Under the pieces are notes generated by a model, which did no database searches, was not told the origin of the DNA, and saw only the letters and a program-made list of their open reading frames with translations. From positions 1 through 64,000 of the forward strand of contig JACKCR010000011.1 in assembly GCA_020633975.1 (NCBI GenBank): a DNA stretch of 64,000 nucleotides. Direction: 5' to 3'. Position 1 is the first letter of the stretch; every line of letters begins with the position of its first letter. Positions 52,655 to 60,652 of the stretch are shown piece after piece. The stretch comes from Candidatus Eiseniibacteriota bacterium (GTDB taxonomy: Bacteria; Eisenbacteria; RBG-16-71-46; CAIMUX01). Both the position numbers and the translations under genes were made by a program.

Positions 52655-55333
52655 CTACTTCGTCGCTGCGCTGCCTTCGAACCGATCGATGAGTTGGAGC
52701 GGAGGACGCTTCGCGGCGTTCGGCGCAAGGAGAAGGAGGAGCGTTTGTCCATCGGCAGCGATGTCGCCTTCCCGGGCCGACGGTTCGCTGAAGAGAAGCT
52801 CTTCCTCACCGACTTCGATGTCTCCCGATCGTGAGCCGACGGGCACTCGATAGATCTCCGACTTCTCCGTTACGTAGACGAGTTCGCTTCCGACGCTCGG
52901 CCACCGCGCGCCCTGTCCACCGCGAGCAGAGATCCGGAACTTCCGGCCTGCGGTGGGAAAGGACGTGACGTAGAGTTCGGCTGTTCCCGATTCGTTCGAC
53001 ACGAAGCCGAACCACTTGCCATCCGGCGAGAAGACGCCACCCCACTCGGTGAATGCGTCGGTCGACGCGAACCGTCTCGGCTCCTCGTTCGAATCGAGCG
53101 GGACGATCCAGTTGTCGCCCTTTGCTGTCACCGCGAGATACTTCCCATCGCGGGACCATGCGGTAGGCACGTTTCGGCCCGGCATCTCGGCCACGAGACG
53201 TGCCTCGCCGCCGGCAACCGACTTCACGTAGATGGCCCAGCTTCCCGAACGGTCCGAGGAGAACGCGATCTGCTTGCTGTCCGGGGACCAGACCGCGAAT
53301 TCGTCACTGCTCGGGTCGAACGTGAATCGCGTGGGGAGTCCCCTGGCCGCATCGAGGATCCAGAGGTCTCGCGTCCCGGTGTTCGCATCGTCGATCTCCA
53401 CGGAGACACTCTTTCCGTCCGGACTGACGCGCGGGCGGTCATACCTGCCGGGTTCGCCGAGTTCACCCAGCGAGCGGCCGCGTCGGTCGAACCAGACGAG
53501 GGTGCGTACGCCGTCGTCCGTGCTGCCGGTGCCGAACACGATCCGATTCGCCGCAACCGTGAAGACTCCGAAGTCGGCTCCTTCGATGGTGGCGACGTCG
53601 TCGAGTACGAGCCTCTCCTCACCGATGAATGCGGCACTCCCGACATCGAACCTTCGTGCGAAGAGGGAGAGCTCCCGTGCGTAGTAGATCGACCCGTCGA
53701 CATAGGTGACCTGGCTCGTTGCGTCGAGCTCGAGTCGCACAGGCGCGTCGTTCGAAAGACTGCCGATGAGTACATCGTTCGGTGTCTCCACGTCCGAAGG
53801 ACGGGGGCGCGCGATGTAGACGAAGCTGTCGGTTCCAGGAAGCCGGACGGGGAAACGGTGGCCGCTGTAGCGCATCGTGTCGACCGTCGTCACCGCACGG
53901 GGTTCTCCGCCGCTCGCCGGAATCGCGACGAGTGGTCCGATCGCCTCGGGAGCGAACACGATCACGTCGTCGCTTCCCCAACTGCCACCCTTTCCGTTCG
54001 GGGCGTCGCAGATCCGGACACGGCGCTGCTCGGCGACGTCGAGGACGAAGAGCGCGCCTTCCGCGAAGTAGCCGAGGCGATTTCCGTCAGGAGACCAGAA
54101 CGGATACCCGGCGCCACGCGAGTCAGGGAGGGCGCGGACCGTGCCCGACTCGAGGTCCTGGATGCCGAGGGTCGGCGGGGCATCGGTGGAAGCGTCGCGC
54201 GTCGCGAAGGCCAAGTACCGTCCGTCGGGTGACAGGGTCGGCGGGCCCGGATGTCTCGACGTGAACGACAGGATCCGTCCCTCCGGTGGTACGAGCTGCG
54301 CGTGGAGGGGCGAAGTCGCTTCGGAACCCGTGCGTCTACCCAGTAGTCCTGTCAGGAGCAAGGCCGCGAGCGCGATCGCGACGAGCGAGGAGACGACGGC
54401 CGCGGTCCACGCGAGTCGTTCCCGAGATCGCCTGCGCGTTCGAACGGGTGCGGGAACCCCGGCCTGGGATCCCGCGTCCTGCATCCACTTCAGCTCGAGC
54501 GCGATGTCGTGCATCGACTGTCTGCGCTCTTGCGGGTTCTTCCGCAGGCACTGCGTGACGAGCTGCGAGAGCGCGGGCGGGGTGAGCGGTTGGATCGAAG
54601 ATACCGCCGGCGGCTCCTTCTCGAGCACGGCTGCGATCACGCTCGCTTGCGTCTTCCCGTCGAACGACTTTTGGCCGGTCGCCATCTCGTAGAGCGTGGC
54701 GCCGAACGCGAAGACGTCCGACCGAGCGTCCGCTTCCTGACCTTCGAGCTGCTCGGGGGACATGTACTGGAACGTACCGACCAGCGTTCCGGCGGTCGTG
54801 AGGGGAGTCGCCATGGTGAGGGACGAGGTCAGGTCCGTCGACGTGCCCGATCCCTCCGGCAGCGCTTTCGCGAGACCGAAGTCGAGCAGCTTCGCGCCGG
54901 ATGGAGTGAGCACGACGTTGGCGGGCTTGAGGTCGCGGTGGATCAGCCCCTGGCGATGCGCGGCGGCCAGTGCCTCGGCGATTTGCGCGCCGTACTTCAA
55001 GGTCTCGTCTGGACGGAGTGGTCCCTCGGTCAGCCGGTCGCCGAGGTTTCGGCCTTCGAGGAACTCCATGACCAGATACGACGTGTCGTCCTCTCTTCCC
55101 ACGTCGTAGAGGGCGCAGATGTGAGGGTGGGAGAGCTGCGAGATCGACTTCGCTTCCCGCTCGAAGCGTTGGCGGACGGCTTCGTTCGACGAGAGGTGGG
55201 GGAGGAGCACCTTGATCGCGACTGTCCGGTCCAGGCGCGTGTCCCGAGCGCGGTAGACCTCGCCCATTCCGCCGGCTCCGAGTGCGGCGAGGATCTCGTA
55301 CGGTCCGAGTCGGACTCCGGGTTCGAGCGGCAT
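52655..55333 (-). CDS. Ser/Thr protein kinase with beta-propeller sensor domain
   Basis: The product is 892 aa. The ATG at 55333 (MPLEPGVRLGPYEIL) follows GGGAGATCG; a longer frame from 55447 is rejected. The kinase occupies about residues 10-280: AALGAGGMGEVYRARDT, VAIKVLLPHL, HRDLKPANVVL, LLDFGLAKAL, YMSPEQLEGQ. One membrane helix lies near 318-338 (WTAAVVSSLVAIALAALLL). The external part (about 350-885) is a TolB/WD40-like propeller with SPDGRYLAFATRD, SPDGKSVSVEID and SPDSKQIAFSSDRSGS. This layout is a PknB-type receptor kinase whose propeller may sense a peptide or wall ligand. It is convergent with the preceding gene. Confidence 0.9.
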   Translation of the reverse strand: MPLEPGVRLGPYEILAALGAGGMGEVYRARDTRLDRTVAIKVLLPHLSSNEAVRQRFEREAKSISQLSHPHICALYDVGREDDTSYLVMEFLEGRNLGDRLTEGPLRPDETLKYGAQIAEALAAAHRQGLIHRDLKPANVVLTPSGAKLLDFGLAKALPEGSGTSTDLTSSLTMATPLTTAGTLVGTFQYMSPEQLEGQEADARSDVFAFGATLYEMATGQKSFDGKTQASVIAAVLEKEPPAVSSIQPLTPPALSQLVTQCLRKNPQERRQSMHDIALELKWMQDAGSQAGVPAPVRTRRRSRERLAWTAAVVSSLVAIALAALLLTGLLGRRTGSEATSPLHAQLVPPEGRILSFTSRHPGPPTLSPDGRYLAFATRDASTDAPPTLGIQDLESGTVRALPDSRGAGYPFWSPDGNRLGYFAEGALFVLDVAEQRRVRICDAPNGKGGSWGSDDVIVFAPEAIGPLVAIPASGGEPRAVTTVDTMRYSGHRFPVRLPGTDSFVYIARPRPSDVETPNDVLIGSLSNDAPVRLELDATSQVTYVDGSIYYARELSLFARRFDVGSAAFIGEERLVLDDVATIEGADFGVFTVAANRIVFGTGSTDDGVRTLVWFDRRGRSLGELGEPGRYDRPRVSPDGKSVSVEIDDANTGTRDLWILDAARGLPTRFTFDPSSDEFAVWSPDSKQIAFSSDRSGSWAIYVKSVAGGEARLVAEMPGRNVPTAWSRDGKYLAVTAKGDNWIVPLDSNEEPRRFASTDAFTEWGGVFSPDGKWFGFVSNESGTAELYVTSFPTAGRKFRISARGGQGARWPSVGSELVYVTEKSEIYRVPVGSRSGDIEVGEEELLFSEPSAREGDIAADGQTLLLLLAPNAAKRPPLQLIDRFEGSAATK

Positions 55334-55741
55334 CGATCTCCCAGCGGTTGCGCCAGAGGCGCGGGCTCCATACGTGGTGGTGAGTGCGTACCCAGAGGAT
55401 GCGTTCGGCGATGATATGGGATCGTTGGGTAGGACGCGATGGGGCACCTGCGCGGGTCACCTCGATCGGCCCAGGCGGGTGGCTCCGGTTGTAAGCCTTG
55501 GGTGGGCGCTTGTCAGATGCTCCATCAAGGCCGAGGTCCTTGTGTCTCGAGCCGCTCGAGACGGCTCGCGAGTTCGTCGTTTCCTCCCGGCGGAACCGGT
55601 TGGCAGGCAGGTGGCTCCACGATTGACGGATGTCCCACAGTTCGATCCCGAGATTTGGCACGGTACTGGCCTTGATGACTTGGGGAAGCGCGCCGCGACG
55701 CGCGCCGCAAGTGTAGAGCCCGCGATCTCAGGAGCGCAGTT
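55334..55741. other. Intergenic region upstream of kinase and yihY-like gene
   Basis: This 408-base divergent spacer has open frames only with arginine/serine-rich shadow translations and no recognised motif. It should hold the kinase promoter on the minus strand. Its right end contains the AGGAG (55730-55734) that precedes the likely TTG start of the YihY remnant. Confidence 0.4.
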
Positions 55742-56664
55742 TTGGAGAGACCGCACCTCAGTCTTGCCCGAAGGCTCGGCGAAGTTGGGAAGAGCGCCGC
55801 CTCCGGGTACTTCAAGGACCAGGTTCCGAGCCTGGCAGCGTCGATCTCCTACTATGCGGTCTTCTCCCTCCCTTGATCGTGCTCCTCCTCGCCGGGCTGG
55901 GACTGGCCATCGATCCGATCGAGGTGCAGCATCGTCTGCTCACCGAGGTCCGGCGGATCGTCGGATACGGTGCGACTCAGCAGATTCGCGACCTGATCGA
56001 CCTGGCGGAGAGTTCGCGCGAGGGCAGTCGGCTCACCACGATCTTCGGGGCCGGAGCGCTTCTCTTCGGTGCGACAGGTGCGCTCGTTCAGCTGCAGACC
56101 GCCCTCGACCAGGTGTGGCGGGTCCGTCCGCAGCGCGGGCCGATCAAGCTCCACCTGATCAAGCGAGCGCTCTCCGTCACGATGATTCTCGCGGTCGGCT
56201 TCCTCTTGGCGGTCTCGATGTTCCTCAGCGCGGGCGTCTCGTGGCTCTCGTCGGTGATCGCATCGAGGCTCCCGGACTGGTTTGCGTTTCAGTTGCTCGT
56301 TGCCGGACAGATCCTCGTCTCGCTGATCCTCACTTCGGTGCTCTTCGCCGCGATGTTCCGATTCCTCACTCGTGCACGGATGCGGCACCGGGACCTCTGG
56401 GTCGGCGCAGGCACCACGGCCGTCCTCTTCCAGGGCGGGCAATGGCTCTTCGCTGTCTACCTCGCGAAGGCCGATCCCGGAAGCCTCTACGGCGCCGCGG
56501 GCTCGTTTGCGCTCGTGTTGCTCTGGGTCTACTACTCCGCGAACGTCTTCCTACTCGGCGCCGAGTTCACGCGAGCCTGGGCCGACCATTTCGGCGCGGG
56601 TGTCCGGGCGAACGAGCACGCAGAGCGAGTCAGCGCACGATCTCGATCCGTCGCGGTTCTGTAA
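55742..56664 (+). pseudogene. YihY/BrkB-family membrane protein with a frameshift
   Basis: From a TTG at 55742 with AGGAG seven bases upstream, the frame reads GYFKDQVPSLAASISYYAVFSLP, the family's N-terminal signature, and then meets TGA at 55874-55876. From 55873 a different frame continues the family without a gap: LIVLLLAGLGLAIDPIEVQ, GATGALVQLQTALDQVWRV, MFLSAGVSWLSSVIASRLP, LVLLWVYYSANVFLLGAEFTRAW. Restoring one base in the CTCCCTCCC tract near 55868-55873 rejoins them (about 307 aa). This is either a real single-base deletion or a sequencing error. The intact protein would have six membrane helices; its function is uncertain in the family. Confidence 0.8.
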
Positions 56665-56823
56665 GCCGTTGCCCAACAGTGCCTAACCACGTGGTTCCCG
56701 AAGGCGGATACGTGGGATCCCCACCTTGGCCAGAGCCTCATTCGGGGCGAATACTGCCTCGGATCGGTCCTACCCGCGCTCTCATCGGGGACCGCTGACG
56801 GGACCGCATCGGAGGCACCCGTC

Positions 56824-59334
56824 ATGACAGATTCCGGCCGGTATCTCATCCACGATCACCCGATCCTCACCGTTCCCGACACGGGGACTGTGGAGTTCAC
56901 CTGGGCAGGGAAGACGCTCACTGCCCGGCGAGGACTCCCCATCTCTTCGGCACTCTTCGCAAACGGGATCCGGACGTTCGGACACCACCACAAGGATGGA
57001 TCGCCGCAGGGCATCTTCTGCGCGAACGGACAGTGCTCCCAATGCAGCGTGCTCGTGGACGGGCGTCCGGCGAAGTCGTGCATGGTCCTGGTGGAAGATG
57101 GGATGAAGGTAGAGCCGCTGAACGGGCTTCCGTCGCTTCCTCCAGTGGCGACGGTGGACGTGGCACATGCGGCGAGCCCGACGGATGCGGCGCTTGTGGC
57201 CACGGCATCCGGTGGCGAGTCCGGTAAGGCAGCAGACCGCGCCGCTCATGCGGCGACCACTGAGATGCGCGAGCCTGAGCATCGCTCGTGCGACTGTCTC
57301 GTCATCGGCGGCGGCCCCGCCGGTCTCTCCGCCGCGATCGAGATGGGGAAGGCGGGCGTCGATGTCCTCCTCGTCGACGACAAGCACGCGCTCGGCGGCA
57401 AGCTCGTCCTCCAGACCCACAAGTTCTTCGGCTCGATGGCAGACTGCTACGCGGGCATGAGAGGCAACGAGATCGGTCATCTCCTCGCGGACGAAGTGAA
57501 GACGTACGACAACATCAACGTTTGGACGAACACGAACGCGGTCGCTGTCTTCAGTGACCGGAAGGTAGGGCTCGTTCGGGACGGGAAGGACTACGTCCTC
57601 GTGGAGCCGAAGACGCTCCTCGTCGCGGCGGGCGCACGCGAGAAGTCGCTCATCTTCCGCGGCAACTCTCTTCCGGGCGTGTACGGTGCCGGCGCGTTCC
57701 AGACCCTCGTCAACCGTGACCTCGTCCGGCCCGCAGAGCGGCTCTTCATCGTGGGTGGAGGGAACGTCGGCTTGATCGCCGGCTACCACGCTCTCCAAGC
57801 GGGGATCGACGTCGTCGGCTTGATCGAAGCGCTTCCCGAGTGTGGCGGCTACAAGGTCCACAAAGACAAGCTCGTCCGCATGGGAGTGCCGATCTACACG
57901 TCGCACACCATCGTCTCGGCGAACGGCAAGGAAGGCGTCGAGTCGGTCACGATCGCAGGGATCGGTCCGGACTGGAAGGCGATCCCTGGAACCGAGCGCT
58001 CCTTCGCGTGCGACACGGTGCTCGTCGCGGTCGGTCTCGATCCAGTCGACGAGTTCTACCACAAGGCGCGCGAGTTCGGGATGAACGCCTTTTCCGCGGG
58101 AGACGCGCACGAGATCGCCGAAGCATCGGCCGCGATGTTCTCCGGAAGGATCCAGGGTCGCGAGATCGCTCGGTCCCTTGGATGCGCCGTGCCCGACACT
58201 CCGGTCGAGTGGGCGGCGAAGGAAGAGGTGCTGAAGTCACGCCCCGGGAATCAAGGGCGCGAGTTCGTTCCGGAGAAGCAAGAGGGAGTCGTTCCGATCT
58301 TCCATTGCTCCCAGGAGATTCCCTGCAATCCGTGCATCTCGGTCTGTCCGATCCACGGGATCACGACCGGTGACGACATCCGGCACACTCCGAAGTTCGT
58401 CGGTGAGGCGATCGGCGCGCGCTGCGGCGGCTGCGGCCAATGCGTGAGCATATGTCCCGGGCTCGCGATTACGCTCGTCGACTACCGGAAGGATGCGGAG
58501 AACCCGGTCGTGACGATCGCGCACGAGTTCGGAAAGGAAGCGGTGAAGCCAGGCGACATCGTCGACGTGCTCGACACGATGGGCGGCTGGCTCGGGCGCT
58601 GCGAAGTGCTGAAGGTTCGTCCTGGAGTGATCAAGCTCCCCGACGGGAAGGACGAGCCGGAAGCCGAGATTGCGGCGATCGCGGATGCGGCGGGTCTGTC
58701 TGATGAAGGCGACGGCGCCGCGGAACGATCGACAAGTGCAGAGAACTCCGACGCACGAGCCGCGCGGGAAGTGCGTGCGAAGGCTGCGCCCTATCTGATG
58801 CAGAACGCCAAGCAGACCTACAAGCTGCTCCTCCAAGCGCCGCGTCCGATTGCGACCCAGATCGCGGGGATCCGCGTGCAGAAGCGCACGGTCACCGAGC
58901 CGATGGATCTCTACGTCGAACGGCTCACGGACGACACCGTCGTCTGCCGGTGCGAGCGCGTGATGGCTGGCGAGATCCGGGCGCTCATCCGTGCCGGCTG
59001 CCGGGACGTCAACGAGATCAAGACCGCGACGCGTTCCGGAATGGGTGCGTGCGGAGCAAAGACGTGTGGGGGGCTCATCGAACGGATCTTCGCGGAAGAG
59101 GGTGTGAGGCGCGAGGACGTGGAGAAGAACGTCGGCCGTCCGTTCTTCGTCGAGATCCCGCTCGGCGTGTTCTGCGGTGTGGACTTGGAGTCGTCGCCGG
59201 GGAACGAGGCGACATTGGGTGCAGCGCCGGGGGGTGGCACGATATCCACTGTGCGGGACAGCGCCACGTCCAATGTGGATGTGGATGCCTCGAAAGGGAG
59301 CGGTGGGGCTTCCAGGGTGGAGGCCGAGCAATGA
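56824..59334 (+). CDS. Flavin/iron-sulfur amino-acid dehydrogenase, fused alpha subunit
   Basis: The product is 836 aa from ATG 56824. Residues about 20-105 are a 2Fe-2S domain (GIFCANGQCSQC and KSC). From about 155 a pyridine-nucleotide-disulfide-type FAD domain begins (CLVIGGGPAGLSAAIEMG), with a second dinucleotide fold at FIVGGGNVGLIAGY and the closing NAFSAGDAHEIAEAS. Two 4Fe-4S sets follow near 500-550 (CSQEIPCNPCISVCP, CGGCGQCVSICP). A Fer2_BFD domain is near 705-760 (CRCERVMAGEIRALI, CGAKTCGGLIERIF). The architecture matches fused alpha/gamma subunits of proline, hydroxyproline or sarcosine dehydrogenases. It overlaps the next gene by four bases. Confidence 0.85.
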   Translation: MTDSGRYLIHDHPILTVPDTGTVEFTWAGKTLTARRGLPISSALFANGIRTFGHHHKDGSPQGIFCANGQCSQCSVLVDGRPAKSCMVLVEDGMKVEPLNGLPSLPPVATVDVAHAASPTDAALVATASGGESGKAADRAAHAATTEMREPEHRSCDCLVIGGGPAGLSAAIEMGKAGVDVLLVDDKHALGGKLVLQTHKFFGSMADCYAGMRGNEIGHLLADEVKTYDNINVWTNTNAVAVFSDRKVGLVRDGKDYVLVEPKTLLVAAGAREKSLIFRGNSLPGVYGAGAFQTLVNRDLVRPAERLFIVGGGNVGLIAGYHALQAGIDVVGLIEALPECGGYKVHKDKLVRMGVPIYTSHTIVSANGKEGVESVTIAGIGPDWKAIPGTERSFACDTVLVAVGLDPVDEFYHKAREFGMNAFSAGDAHEIAEASAAMFSGRIQGREIARSLGCAVPDTPVEWAAKEEVLKSRPGNQGREFVPEKQEGVVPIFHCSQEIPCNPCISVCPIHGITTGDDIRHTPKFVGEAIGARCGGCGQCVSICPGLAITLVDYRKDAENPVVTIAHEFGKEAVKPGDIVDVLDTMGGWLGRCEVLKVRPGVIKLPDGKDEPEAEIAAIADAAGLSDEGDGAAERSTSAENSDARAAREVRAKAAPYLMQNAKQTYKLLLQAPRPIATQIAGIRVQKRTVTEPMDLYVERLTDDTVVCRCERVMAGEIRALIRAGCRDVNEIKTATRSGMGACGAKTCGGLIERIFAEEGVRREDVEKNVGRPFFVEIPLGVFCGVDLESSPGNEATLGAAPGGGTISTVRDSATSNVDVDASKGSGGASRVEAEQ

Positions 59335-60482
59335 GCGCGTACGACGTCATCGTCATCGGGGCCGGAAGCGTCGGCACGCCTACCGCGTACTTCCTCGCCA
59401 AGGCAGGCATTCGCCCCCTCGTCATCGACTCCGCGGCCAGCGTCGGTCAAGGAGCGAGCAAGGCCGCGATCGGAGGCGTTCGCGCGACCCACTCCGACGT
59501 CGCGAAGATCCGGACCTGCCTCGCCAGCCTCGACGTCTTCTCGCAGTGGGAAGAGGAGCACGGCGACAACATCGAGTGGATGCAGGGCGGGTACTCGTTC
59601 GTTGCCTATCGCGACCGCGAGGAGAAGATCCTGAAGGACCTCCTCGTCGTCCAGAAGGCGCACGGGCTCGGCATCGACTGGATCGAACGAGACGAACTGC
59701 TTGGGATGGTCCCCGACCTCGAGCCGAACGGACTCATCGGCGGGACCTTCTCGCCCGGTGATGGAAGCGCGTCTCCTCTCCTCGCGACGCACGGATTCTT
59801 CAAGAAAGCTGTGGAGCTCGGCGCAGACTTCGCGTTTCGCGAAACCGTCACCGCGATCCGGACCGAAGGTGGCCGCGTCGTCGGTGTGACCACGGACAAG
59901 GGCCGGTTTGACGCTCCCGTCGTCATCAACGCGACCGGAGGCGCCGCACGCGCGGTGAGTCAGCTCGCGGGGCTCGACGTGCCCGTCCAGCCCGACTCGC
60001 ACGAAGCCGGTGTGACCGAACCCGTCGCCCGCTTCCTGAGCCCGATGATCGTCGACATCCGCCCCGACGTCGGGTCGAAGAACTACTACTTCTACCAACA
60101 CCGGACCGGACAGGTGATCTTCTGCATCACTCCGGATCCACCCATCGTCGGCGAAGATCGGCGCGAGACGTCCGAGTTCCTTCCGATGATCGCGCGGCGG
60201 ATGGTGCGTCTCATGCCACGGCTCCGCGAACTCAAAGTTCGTCGAACCTGGCGTGGTCTCTACCCGATGACTCCCGACGGATCGCCGATCGTCGGCTGGG
60301 CGCCGGAACTGAAGGGCTACGTCCACGCGGTCGGGATGTGCGGACAGGGATTCATGCTCGGTCCAGGTCTCGGTCAGCTCATCACGCGCCTCGTCCGTGA
60401 GGAGACGACGGAGGAAGACCGCGACGTGCTCGCCGGATTCGCTCCGGAACGAGAGTTCGCCGCCATGGAGGCCCTCAAATGA
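59331..60482 (+). CDS. FAD-dependent amino-acid dehydrogenase beta subunit (DAO/SoxB-like)
   Basis: The product is 383 aa. The ATG at 59331 overlaps the previous TGA (ATGA). The N-terminus has the FAD fold VIVIGAGSVGTPTAYFLAKAG. ASKAAIGGVRATHSD and DGSASPLLATHGFFKKA are typical of the DAO/sarcosine-oxidase beta family, and the C-terminus has TPDGSPIVGWAPELKGY and GMCGQGFMLGPGLGQLI (FAD-closing segment). It oxidises an N-alkyl or imino amino acid (proline, hydroxyproline, sarcosine or similar) and passes electrons to the alpha subunit. The substrate cannot be read from sequence. Long hairpins follow the stop. Confidence 0.88.
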   Translation: MSAYDVIVIGAGSVGTPTAYFLAKAGIRPLVIDSAASVGQGASKAAIGGVRATHSDVAKIRTCLASLDVFSQWEEEHGDNIEWMQGGYSFVAYRDREEKILKDLLVVQKAHGLGIDWIERDELLGMVPDLEPNGLIGGTFSPGDGSASPLLATHGFFKKAVELGADFAFRETVTAIRTEGGRVVGVTTDKGRFDAPVVINATGGAARAVSQLAGLDVPVQPDSHEAGVTEPVARFLSPMIVDIRPDVGSKNYYFYQHRTGQVIFCITPDPPIVGEDRRETSEFLPMIARRMVRLMPRLRELKVRRTWRGLYPMTPDGSPIVGWAPELKGYVHAVGMCGQGFMLGPGLGQLITRLVREETTEEDRDVLAGFAPEREFAAMEALK

Positions 60483-60483
60483 C

Positions 60484-60526
60484 GACAGCTGCAGCGGGCG
60501 GGCCTTTGGCCCGCCGCTGAGCTGTC
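60484..60526 (+). terminator. Long terminator-like hairpin after the dehydrogenase operon
   Basis: GACAGCT pairs with AGCTGTC at the base, and CAGC-GGCGGGCC with GGCCCGCC-GCTG in the upper stem (one bulged G, TTT loop). It begins one base after the stop at 60482 and lies between convergent operons. Confidence 0.6.
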
Positions 60527-60545
60527 GGCAGGCGTGGAGGTGGGG

Positions 60546-60570
60546 GCGGACGGGCCTTTGGGCCCGCCGC
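60546..60570. terminator. Second related GC-rich hairpin
   Basis: GCGG-A-CGGGCC (60546-60556) pairs with GGCCCG-CCGC (60561-60570) around TTTG. Its core shares GGGCCTTTGG(G)CCCGCCGCT with the hairpin 50 bases upstream, so one may be a duplicate of the other. It may serve the minus-strand receptor gene that ends at 60653. Confidence 0.45.
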
Positions 60571-60652
60571 TAGACGTTGGGGTTGCTGCTTGGGGTTGGT
60601 GGGTGGAATGCTGCTCGTCGCTGGGCGTTGGAGCTGAAGCTCGCCGCCGGGC

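Noticed and set aside
55374-56798. A single 474-codon plus-strand frame across the YihY region
   Set aside because: Its translation is Arg-rich and non-homologous. The YihY signature lies in the other two frames joined by a one-base shift.
58911-60326. Long minus-strand open frame (471 codons) opposite the amino-acid dehydrogenase genes
   Set aside because: It is antisense to a well-supported flavoprotein pair, with biased composition and no domain; a GC-driven shadow.
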